Of a stretch of DNA of 64,000 bases, positions 27,901 to 39,900 are shown piece by piece. Position numbers and translations under genes: made by a program. Location of the stretch: positions 37,769,652 to 37,833,651 of the forward strand of contig NC_071617.1 in the NCBI RefSeq assembly GCF_014839835.1. The letters are read 5' to 3'. The notes below the pieces were generated by a model. The model was not told the origin of the DNA. It did not search any database and was given only the letters and a program-made list of their open reading frames with translations. How positions within the stretch are numbered: position 1 is the stretch's first letter; each line of letters begins with the position of its first letter. This DNA is from Dryobates pubescens (Eukaryota > Chordata > Aves > Piciformes > Picidae).

Positions 27901-30900
27901 GTATCACAAACACTTTTTAGTGTTAAATTAAACACAGTTGTAAGAAGAATGTATTTAGTTGACATAAACAAATGAGAAATTGGAGTTCTTTAGTTGTTCA
28001 AGGGCAGAGCACACCAGTCGTGCACTATTACATATGTCTGTGTGTTATTTGGCAAGTTACAGAGTGTTTTATGACATAATGGTGTTGTGAGGAGTCTAAT
28101 GCATCAACATGAATAACGACTGCATTTGTTTTTAAAATAGAAATGAATTCTTTATATTTTTCAGCTTTCTGAACATTATCATCCGTCTGTGGCCCTATTT
28201 GCAAAAACAATTTTAGAAGTAAGTGCTTTTGCTAGTCTGTAGCTTTGAAGTTTGATTTTTAGATCAGCTGTCTTTGCTTTGAAGTTTGATTTTTATGTCA
28301 GCTGTCTCTTGCTTTTTCAGAGCTATGTGATAAAGCTTCCTTGTGTTTTGAACTCTACTGTTAGGGAAAAAAAATATTTAACACTGTTGTGACACTGTAC
28401 CAAAAATACTCAGTTGTACACAAATACGTATTTGAAACTTTCTGTTCTAATGCAAGCTATCCAAATAGTGCTGAATGTTGACCACTATTAGCACAGTACA
28501 TTGCAAGGCAGTTAAAAAAACAAAAGGGAGGTGTTTTTTTATTGAAGAAAATACTGAAATTCCAGAAATAAGTCTGTACAGGAGTGTAGTAACTGGTCAG
28601 GCTTATTCTTGGCCAGTTGGAGTCCTTGTTTAGTTGTTGTCTTTCTAAAATGAAGACCATAATGGTTTGACTTTTTTTCTTTTTTCAGGGGAATCACATT
28701 CGGTACTCTGGTGACCCTTTGCAGGATTTCACATTAATGAGATTCTTGGATCGCTTTGTGTACAGAAATCCCAAGCTCCATAAGGGCAAAGGTATGAACT
28801 TCTCTGAACACAACCTTGATTATTGATGATGACCAAACTCTTTGTCTCTCAGACTGCCAAGTAACACTTTATGCTTGTCAAATATTCAAGGTAGTGCAGC
28901 ACAGGACAGTCTTCAGGGCTACAAGAACGATGTCTGCAAATTTGAGCCAGCTGGCCATCACATACTTTCTCATCTGCAGTGCAGAAATTGCTAACTAGAA
29001 TAAACAAAGTGACAGGAAAATGTGAAGACTACAGAGTGGTTAAAGTTGGAAGGGAATTGTGGAGGTCATCTGTTCAAGCAGGGCCACCTAGAGCAGGCTG
29101 CCCAGACTGTCCAGATGGCTTTCTAATGTCTCCAAGGATGGAGGCTCCACTGCCCTTCTGGGCAACCCGTGCCAGCACACAATCACCCTCGCAGTGAAGA
29201 AGTGTTGGAGGCTCCTGTGTTCCAGTGTGTGCCCATCACCTCTTGCCCCGTTATGGACACCACTAGAAAGTGCATGGCTCTGTATTTACCTTCTCCCTTG
29301 AGGTATTTGTTAGGCATTGATGAGATCTCCCTTGAGCCTTCTCTTCTCCATCCTTAACAGTCCCAGATCTCCCAGCCTTTCCTTATAGAAGAGGTACTCC
29401 AATCTCCTCAAACCATCTTTGTGTCCCTTTGCTACACTCTGTCCAGTACCTCAATATCTCTCTTAGCACAGACACAGCACTTCAGGCATGGCCTCACCCC
29501 TGCTGATTAGAGTACTGGTCATGTCCCAGTACCTGCTGGCAGCACTTCCTCACTTACAGCCCAGGATACAATCAGGCTTCTTTCCCACAGGGGCACCTTG
29601 CTGGATCATAGTCAACTTGGTGTCTATCAGGATGCCCGGGGCCTTTTCTGCCAAGGTGCTTTGCCACTGAGCAGTTCCCAGGTGCATGGGTTTGGTTGGT
29701 CCTGCCCGGGTGCAAGACATTGCACCACTTCTTGCTGAACTGTATGAAGTTCCTGTCAGCCCATTTTTACAGCCTCTTGAGGTCCTTACAGATGGTAGCA
29801 AAACCCTCTGGTGTATCAGCCACTCCTCAGAGTTTTGTATCATTAGTGATAAAGTAATTTATTTTGGATTTATATTCTGTTACAGAAAACACCAGCAGTG
29901 TTGTAATGCAGCCAAAGAAGAAGCAGTTTATGAAAGACACACAGAATCCAGCAGGTAAGTTACCCCTTTTTCAGTTAATATTATGATAGCTAAAACATTC
30001 TCAGCTGTTTGCTGTACATGTGTCATCTGTGCTGTGCATGCTATTATCTGTTAGCAATAGAAGAAAGCCCTGTCCATCAGGTGTGCAGTAGTGGTGCCTC
30101 ATTTTCAGCATCAGTTGTAATCTTCTTGTAAGGGTGCATGGAATCTCCACAGATGAAACTTTGAATCCATTGAATCGTTTTTAGAACATGTGACAGAGAA
30201 AGTCAGTTACCTCAACTATTGGACTCTTGAGTGGGAAAACATTTTGTCTTCTACTGCAGCACTTAGCTGTATGTACCAGTTTTTTTAAAGACCCTTCTAT
30301 TCTCTCTGTTTTTCCCCCTCTAATTGCAAATACTTCCTGGTATAGTAATTCCTTTCTTTTAGGCAGGTATCATACCTACTCTTTACCCATCCCATTAAGA
30401 AATGTGTAACAGCAAAGGACAGAGCTACCGAAAACTGCATGTCTTGTTTTCTGTGCCATGACCTGTGTATGTTTCCTCTGCCTTCTCTTGTGTTCTCTTT
30501 TTCCCTGCATTCCCCTAAAAGGAAATGCCCCCCCTAGATAAAGAGATTTGCAGTCTTGTCTAAAAAAATTTAGAACATTGTTACAAATTTGCTTGTAGCT
30601 GGCAATGTGAACCTATAGGGTGACAAAAAGGCTAAAAGACCCCCTCAGAATTCGTTCCAGCTGGTGGTATTTCTAGTTAGAAGAGCAATCTGTTAGGCTA
30701 CTAGCTTCAGAGGGACATGAATTTATAAAATAGTAACTACATTCTGTGCTCACAAATATGCCATCCTTATGTCTGGGTTCCTAGTTTATCAGTGATGTTT
30801 TTTAAACTTCTTTAGAAGTATCTAAGATTATATACAATCCTTAGAACGTATATTGATCTAGGGGTAGTTAATATAGCAGCATTGTGTAATGGATGGTTTT

Positions 30901-33900
30901 GTTTAAGTTATCATCTAAGAAATTTTTTTCTGCTTGTTATGATTGAAAAATAAAACATCAGAAAATGGATTTGCATAATGATATAAATCACCTTAAGCTC
31001 TTCCAGTAAATGATTTCTATTACTTCATACAGTGCCACAGGGGTAGCTATTGTTAGATTACTGTAAGGTGTCTTTGGCAGTGTTATTTTGCTCCAGAAAG
31101 AGGCTACCTTGTTTATTTATTTATTTCTATTTTATTTTATCCTACTGTTTCCAGTGATTAAGGGCAGGATTTGGTGGTAAGAACAAGCAGTTAAAAATCA
31201 GGTAAACCATCAGAAAAAGTGCTGCCTGAGGGCAGAAGAGGTACCATCTTCTGTGGTGGAATCACTGATGTTCCCAGGGATGTGCTATCCTCGTTTGTGT
31301 TGCAGAGGTTTTAGTTACTGATGCATGGGGTTATGGCTATAAAAGCTTAAAGTAGGAATGTACTCAAAGGCACAGTTTATTGCAGTTTTTGGGGTTTTTT
31401 TTAGTTTATTCTGACTTGAAGGAGCAGACCAAGCATTTAGAACTGGAACTGAGGAAATTGTGTTCCATAAACGAAGAATCTTGTGTTAAAAATACGGATA
31501 AATGAATGCACTTGTTGCATTTAGCTGGTCACTGCTGAGGCTTAGGGAACTGAAACTGCAAATCTTCTGTTACCTTCTACTATTCATTTAAAGAGTCCCT
31601 CTGTAGGCATGCTCATGTGGTGTCAGAAACTTGGTCCTTTGTCTTTTTAGAAAACTTCTTAGTCTGTTCCTGCTGAGATAATCAGTAGGTCTTTCTCTTT
31701 TGATTTACTTCTGAGGTGGAGGGAAAGGGCAATATATGAAGCTAAAACTCTCCAGAGGGAGTCTGATCAATACCCTAGCCAATCTGCTGTTGTACAGTGT
31801 CATATTTTACCTCAGTTCTTTGTCAAGGAAAGTAGGGTGAGGCTCAGTCCCTTCTTCAGCGTGCTGAACTGGTGTCTGGTCCTGCCTCACAGCTGCTGCT
31901 GGGCATTTTTCCTACCGCTGGGAAGAAGTGATTTCAGCTTTTAGTGCATGACAGGGAGCTTATCTTATTTTCTTTCTTTAAAATTTTGTTTTTAAATGTG
32001 CATTGCTGCTCTAGGTGGTTGCAAAACCTCCCTTGATGACACAGAGATTAGAACCTGGTTAGGGCTGTGCCTCTTGATTTTCCATGGGACATGCTCACAT
32101 CTCAGTAGTAGTATATATGCTGAGAGCTGTTGGTTTGAAGAAGTTTGGAGGTGAGCTGACATTTATTTAGCAGATGACACTGGGTATCTCTGTACCTCTG
32201 CCTGTGCATGTTGTTTTACGTTCTAAAAGAGTAACAGTAATTCCAACTTGAGCTAAAATCAGTTCTTTTTTGGTTTTGCAGTCAACAGTAAGGAATTCCG
32301 TACCAAAGAGGAAAGCAAAATCCCAGTGGATGAAGTGTTTTTTCACAGGTAATGACATACTTGTGAACATTCATTTTAAGTGGTGGGTTTTTAAGGCAAT
32401 CCCATGAAATCCCATTACATTCATAAGTACTCTCTGGTATTCCAAGTGCTTGGAAAATGTGATAAATTTGAGTGACTTGTGATGATAGTGCCTTCCTTGG
32501 AAAATAATTTCAGTGTTTGTCTAAAGTGCTTAAGAAAGAGTATCGCTTAGGAACAAAGGTAGTCAGTGCTTGTAGTCTACAACCAAGTAAGCTGACATTG
32601 TAACAAAGAGGCCTTAAGCAATGGCTAATGATGAATATCCTATTGCTTGCAGTTCTTATACATGAGAAGTATATTTAAAAAAGTGCTTCTGTTATTATCA
32701 TCCAAGCTTACTAGAATGGAAGGATGTAAAAAAAAGTCAGAGGAATTAGTTTGCTGTGTATTTTAAAAAAATATTCAGAGCTCTTTCTATTTAGTTGGCT
32801 TTCCTGTCAGGTAATGATATAAAATGCAGCTGTGATACTAAAACTGAAGTGGTACTCATTTGGCAAAGATTTGTTCTTACTACATCAAAATACTGGTCTG
32901 GTAGTTATAGGCTATGCATTTTATTGTAGACTGTAGTTTTGCTTGTTGGGTGCTAATTAATTTCATGATGTGGTGGGTTGGAAATTCCCCCCAACATTAG
33001 CTTTGCCAGACCAGCTCAGCTGGAAGCAAAACTACAAAATATACAATATTTACAATATTTACCATTAATAAACAGCACAGGGACCCCCCTGGCCAAGGAC
33101 CAGGGGAGCTGCTATAGCTTTTCTGTCCCTGTCCCCCCTTGCCCCTTCTACATGAAAGGGACAAGAGAAAGGAGCAGAGAAGTTAGAACTTAGCCAAAAT
33201 AGTGCAGCCAAGGTGAAACAGAAGGAAGTTAGTATCTCTCCCAGAGCAAAGAAGTGAGAGCAGAGAGAGAAATTCATAGTATCATAGTATCAGTCAGGGT
33301 TGGAAGGGACCACAAGGATCATCTAATTCCAACCTCCCTGCCATGGGCTGGGACACCCCACAGTAGGTCAGGCTGGCCAGAGCCTCATCCAGCCTGGTCT
33401 TAAACACCTCCAGGGACGGGGCCTCAACCACCTCCCTGGACAACCCATTCCAAGGCTTCACCACTCTCATGGGGAAGAACTTCTTCCTCACGTCCAGTCT
33501 GATTGTTTACATTACTATCTTACGTCCGTTATCTCTCCAATGGGGTTGTTTAGAACTATCATAATTTTCCTTTTTTCTGCCCAATAGTGATTTATTTATG
33601 TTTTACTACTTTCTGTTCAAGATATGTGAAAAAATTTTAAAGGCATGGCCTCAAACTACCACAACTGGCTACCTGTGTCTCCTTAGGAGATCAGTTTTGT
33701 TTATTTTGTTTAATTAGCTTGTTTGTTTGTTTAGCATATATATTGCTGCAGGGGCTTAATAATTTTAGTTGGTATTACAGTATTATAATATTGATTAATA
33801 AATAAAATTGGGATAGTAATTTTGATATTAAAGAAAAGCATCTTTAATCATGCCTCTGAAAAGTTAACAGTATTGTTACTTTGAAGATGGCTGAAATTGA

Positions 33901-36900
33901 CATTACACATTTAAAATCTGTGATACAAAGTGCTGTACTTTTTTGCTGTTGTATATGCTCAAATTTGTCTTCTGTGGTTCTTCATAACAAGAATGAAGGA
34001 GAGAAATTGATTTTAAAGGGCTGACAGAAGGTAAAACTACACACAAAAGAGGAGGGGTGTGGAGGAAAATGTGACAGAACTTCATGGGTCAATCTTGTTG
34101 TTTAGTTTGGTGGGGTTTTTCCCCCTTTTTTCTGTTTTTCTCAGTTAGATTCAAGTTGAAATTGATCCTTTTTTGCTTGGCAGTATAAGGCAGATTTTTG
34201 CATCTTTCTTTGTGCCCTTTTATAAATTCTTCATGCTAAAAATAATTTTTGGCACCCTTGGCTCTGGCTGTGAGATTTCTTAGTTTCAAATTTACAGTCA
34301 CGGCTTAATCATTAAAAAAAAACCCAAACAGGATACGAATTTCTGATTTGGGATGGGTTTGAAACCATTACTTAGAATTTTCAACTGGCAGAATGCACAT
34401 GAACCAATTTGCAGGTTAGTTATTTTTTTTTTTTTTTAAAAGCTTGTTATAAAGATGATCACCTGAAATTTTTGTGATTGAGAGCAATCTGTTATTTCAG
34501 ATTTTATTCAAAGTTTGATAAGAGGAGAGAGAAACAGAGGCGTCAGGATGATGAAGAAAGTGTGGAAGACGTAGATGATGATGAATTTGAAAGAGTACTT
34601 GGTAAGGTTGTGTTTTTCCTTGCAGTAACTATCCCAATATTTCCTGCTTATGCACGTTATTAATTTATCCTTTTTATAGCTTATATTGTATAAAAGAGAC
34701 AGATACATGAAAATGGAAGTGGGAAAAAGAAAAGGGTATCCAATTCCCCTTCTATGCTACTGCACCAAAAGTTCATACTATCCATCACATAAGCTAACTG
34801 GCTGGCCATCTTGTAAAAGAGGTCTTGCTCTCCCTCCTGCAGCAGCGATCAGCGTGTTCAAATGGTTGCAAATTGTCTGATTTTGAACATAAGCTCATGT
34901 GTGCCAGCTTGTGCCACCTTCTTTTCTTAATGTTGTCCAAGAGTTAAGTAATTTTTTCTAAGAGCATGTGACATTTGCTGCTATTCTTTCTTCACTGGTT
35001 GGCCTACCTCAATCTTCCTTGCAGTTTCTTTCATTGCTGCTAACATTTTTCATGAGGTTGAATAGAATAGAATAGAATAGAATAGAATAGAATAGAATAG
35101 AATAGAATAGAATAGACCAGGTTGGAAGAGACCTTCAAGATCATCATGTCCAACCCATCATCCAACATCACCTAATCAACTAAACCATGCAACCAAGCAC
35201 CCCATCAAGTTTCCTCCTAAACACCTCCAATGATGGTGACTCCCCTACCTCCCCGGGCAGCCCATTCCAATGGGAATGTTCAGTTAGGTCCATTAGGGTA
35301 GTAGTAATCTTAGCTCTTCCTGTAGCATATACTTTATTTGCTTTAGAATTGGTATATGATTTGTTCCAGAACCTAAATTTGTTAGTGTAGCATAAAATGT
35401 CCATTATTTTATGATTTCATATATTATTTATACAGTAATATGTGTATTTTTGGGGAAAAAATATCCAGTTAGCTCTCCATAATTGTTTTGTACAATATTT
35501 ATAGAGAATTTTGTACTCCCATAGGAGGATTCTTAGTGACAGAATTAGTCTTAGTTATGACAAGAATCTGTTTCTAATTGCATTTTTAATTTTATTGTTA
35601 GTGCCTCTAAATCAACTGTTCTCTGACAATTTGCCCCATAAACTTACAACTTTAAATTAAGGAACTCCTAAAGTTACTTTTTATTCTGAAACAGTACAGT
35701 TGTAATTCTTCAGATTTAGTTTTTGCCTGCAATTTTATATAGCAGTTTGTTTACTAAGTGAATCTGATGGTAGGAGCTTTCTCTAGTCTGCTTGCTTTTC
35801 TGTCAAAAATAATAGTGAGTACTTTTAACCTGAAAATGAGCATACAGATTATCTGACAGGATACTTGCTTGGAGGATCTTAATTGAGTCTTCGACTTGGA
35901 GCAAGTGTTTGAGACTTGTAGTGATATCCCTCCTTCCAAGTTTGACTCGCTGTGCAATTGTGTGTCCACTCATCTGTTTCCCACATCATATAGTTCTTGC
36001 CAGACATTCCATCCTCAATAAAAGAAAACTTCTCTTATTTTTCAAAGGAAAAATATTTCTTAAGAAAAAGCCCAGGTAGTTTTAGGTAATTGTTGTGTGG
36101 AATATTTTTCTATAGGAGTGCGAACCCTTTGGCATCAGGGTCCCTCGTTACTGATACAGATCATATAAATTGTTAGGGGAAAGAATAATAATAAATAATA
36201 ATAAAAATGGATCCTTACCTCTATGGTTTTATTATCTTTTCAACTGAAAATTATACCTGAAATTAATATATTTTGCAATGGCTTCTTATTTCTTTGTTTG
36301 ACTTTGTTTAGTAGTAAAAACAATTTTCTCTCTTCCCTCAGATACATTTGAAGCTGCTGATAATGCCATTGATGTTGACCAGGATGACCTTGATTTTGCT
36401 GGGTAAGACTTTTAAATTCATTCTTTCATCTACTGTTTTAATCCCTGTATTGAGTTTTACTCTGTGAAATTGGATAGACCTTTTCAGAAAGTCTCAGAAT
36501 ATCACTTGCAAAGGAAAAAAAAAAGGCAACTGCAATTGACTGCTGGGTAATGCTACTTTTCTGTCATAATGGAGCATCATGATTCTGTGATGCTTACAGT
36601 CTGCTCGCTTGACATGTGAGACCTGTAGTATTTCATTTTATATATGAAGTGCAGTGACCTAGTAAACACAGTCAAATCTTACTTGCTTTTCACTGTCTCG
36701 AGTTTCTGTTTGAGAATTACCAAGAAGAAAAGTAGCAGATTAAGGCATAATGGTACTGCTGCTGTAAATACTTGTTGTAACAAGACCTAATGAAGTAAGT
36801 AAACTTAGTGGAATCCAGAATCACAGAGCCCAGTTCTCAGCAAGTCAGGAGTTTCACATAGGATAGGGTAGGGTAGGGTAGGGTAGGGTAGGGTAGGGTA

Positions 36901-39900
36901 GGGTAGGGTAGGGTAGGGTAGGGTAGGGTAGGGTAGGGTAGGGTAGGGTAGGATAGACCAGGTTGGAAGAGACCTTTGAGATCATCATGTCCAACCTATC
37001 ATCCAACACTGTCTAATCAACTAAACCATGGCACCAAGCACCCCATCCAGTCTCTTCCTAGACACCTCCAGTGATGGTGACTCCACCACCTCCCCAGGCA
37101 GCCCATTCCAATGGCCAATCACTCTCTCTATGAAGAACTTCTTCCTAACATCCAGCCTAAACCTCCCCTGGCACAGCGTGAGACTGTGTCCTCTTGTTCT
37201 AATAGAATCATTTACATTGGAAAATAACTTTAAGATCATTGAGGCAAACTATGAATGATTAAGTAGCCTCTTTTTTACTTAAAGCATCTGCAATACAGCT
37301 TTCAAATCAGCACAGAAAACAAATCTTTTTTTTTTTTGAGGTGAAAGGAGAATTACAGCTTAAACTTCTAATTTAAGATGAACATTTTTGTGATCCAGAC
37401 TGGTGTGAAAGGAGACAGAAAAGCAAGTAATCAGCTAATACATTAAGAACGATGTTTCCTATCTGAAGAAAAATAAATGAATAAATTCTTAATTTACTGG
37501 AGCTGCTAAGGAAACCAGCAGTTTGTATGTTTTACAGGAAAGGCTTTCTGAGAAGGCACACATAGCAGATAAAATACCAAAACTGACGTTTCTGTTAATT
37601 TCAGAGTAGGATTCTGTCTAGAACTTACTGAAATGGTTGACTTTTATAACACAGTTCCATGTAGTGACATTGAAAACATACCCGAGTACATAATTCATGT
37701 TTCTTAGATTTCATTTATGGTAGTGTGCAATGATGCTGAACTTTTCTAGTGCAGTGATTGCTTGTAGATAGATGTTACCTGGATGCAAACATTGTGCCCA
37801 ACAAAGTGCTAAGCTTGTTACATATTTTTTTTTTTTAGTAACATAAAAAAGAAAACCAAAGGTGGTAAGAAAGGCGAGGAATCCAGTGCTGACTGGGAGA
37901 ATTCTGACGATGAAGATGAATTCAGTAATCTGGATGACGATGAGGTCTCCTTAGGAAGTATGGAGGGAGACTTTGGAGAGGATATGGATGAAGAAGGAGG
38001 TGTATTTATGGACGTGTCTGATGATGAAAACAGCTTAGGTAAAGTACCATTTATTATCACAAAACAAGAAAAAAAAGCTTTTTAAAAGGTAACTGAATAT
38101 GTAATTACATATATAAATTCAGATTTAGTTACCTAGGTGGGAGTTTTGCTTTTAAGTAAAGAAGTGATGAGTCCGTCTCTAGACAATAAATTGTTAAGAG
38201 ACTGTGCCAGGGAATGTTTCTCTTAGGGAAGAGTGGGAATTAGGCATCTGTATATAAAATCTTGTTAACAAGACTGTAGTTATTCTATTCCATAAACACT
38301 GCCATCTTTATAGAGACAAATAACTGGCTGCAGTAAGAAGAAATACTAAAAAATCTCAAAAGAGAAAACTAAAAATCCGGTACTTGGTAATTTAAAAAAT
38401 TTCTTTAGACTTAGTCAATGTTAATTTTTAAAAATTTCATCTCTTTTTAGATGAGATATAACTTACTCAAATTGCTGTCTCATAAGTAACAGCTTACTCT
38501 TCTAATACAGCTATGCACCCCAATTTTTATTTCCACTGTAATAATAACTGATCATTACCTCTATGGTTTTATTATGTTTTCAAATGAAAAGCACGGTTTA
38601 CACAGTATACACTTTGTAAGGCTGGAAAAGTGCAGATTAGTGGAGTATTTCAACTAATAACTTAGGGCTGCAAAAAGGTGATTGAGGGTAGAGGAGGTCA
38701 ACTGTTTATACAGCCATTAACACATTAATGTGTCATGAAATTATTACTCCAGAAATGATCAAAACTTATCAAGCAGACATTCAAGGTTTACATAACACTT
38801 GCTTTTTGCTGTTGTATTTTATGTATCCGAGTATCAGATTTCATTCCTCTTTGGTGCTGTGGAAAAAAGAGGCATAGACTGGCATGCCACTGGCCAATTT
38901 TTAATTGTCTAGGCTGAAGAAATCCCAGATTTGGTTGTGTGCACCCTGTTATGAACTTGTTTAAAGTAAACATTCAGAACATGATGACAAATATGCCTAA
39001 TAAGTTTTAGACTCTTGTGCTTTAAAGATGTACACATTGTGTGAGAATGAGGGATTGATTATTTTTGCCCCCTATCAGACCTGAACAATGACAATCAATT
39101 GAAGTCTACCAATAAAAAGGGCAAGACAAAGAAAGATACGAATTTTGTTGGATCACTTGAAGGTAATGAGACACTGCTATAATTTCCATTGACAAGGCTT
39201 AATACAAATAGAGAATATGAAAAACTTTGTAAGCAGGGGGTTTTACTACAGTAGATTGTCTTTTGAACCTGGGTTCAGATTTAAGTAAACCATAGATGAA
39301 AAGGAGGTTGTCCTGCAACTGATGTCACCTAATTCAGAATGACAGCCTGCTAGCAAAGGACTGGGAATTGAAGGAAGAACTTTTGCAGGAAGGATGGAGT
39401 TGTACTGCTCATCTGTGCTAACACCTGAGGCACAGATTTGTGCTATTTAGGTCTTGGTTGGAAACTTTTCCCTTGTTTTCTTTAGGGGAGGTGGAGAATA
39501 AAGGTTTTGTAACACAGATATTTTAGATGGTATCAGTAAATAGAAAAATTTTAGTGTCTTTGTGAACTTCAAGTTCTGTCTCATAAAGAATAATATTTCT
39601 TGTTTGAAGGATCCAACCGAGGGAAGAAGAGAAAACTCCAAGATGCCAGTATACTGGCATCTGCAGAAGAGGTGAGTTTGGTTAGTGCTTAGCAAAAATG
39701 ATCAAGCCTTTTACCTGTTTCTTTGTAATAAAATACTAAAATTTCTCTCTTTAAAGTTTGGCTATCTGCTGGATGAAAATGCTGGGTCTAAGTTTGACAA
39801 TATCGGAATGAACGCAATGGCCAACAGAGATAATGCAAGTAAGTACATGCTGCAACTACAAATAGTTGTAATGCTGGTTTACTTCTTTACTTTCAGTCTG

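Larger units (their letters stand above)
32349..34500 (+). other. CEBPZ intron 9
   Basis: Contains an LTR-like element with a CR1 piece inside it (32969-33663). The remaining 1.4 kb is AT-rich with short A and T runs and nothing identified. Confidence 0.7.
34602..36341 (+). other. CEBPZ intron 10
   Basis: Holds the CR1 and AATAG array at 35061-35274. The rest is AT-rich and shows nothing else. Confidence 0.7.
36403..37838 (+). other. CEBPZ intron 11
   Basis: Holds the GGGTA array, the CR1 at 36951-37202 and an older CR1-like terminus beside it. The remainder shows nothing recognisable. Confidence 0.7.

Noticed and set aside
36866-36950. Interstitial telomeric repeat
   Set aside because: The unit is GGGTA (5 bp), not TTAGGG, and it is continuous with a CR1 tail.
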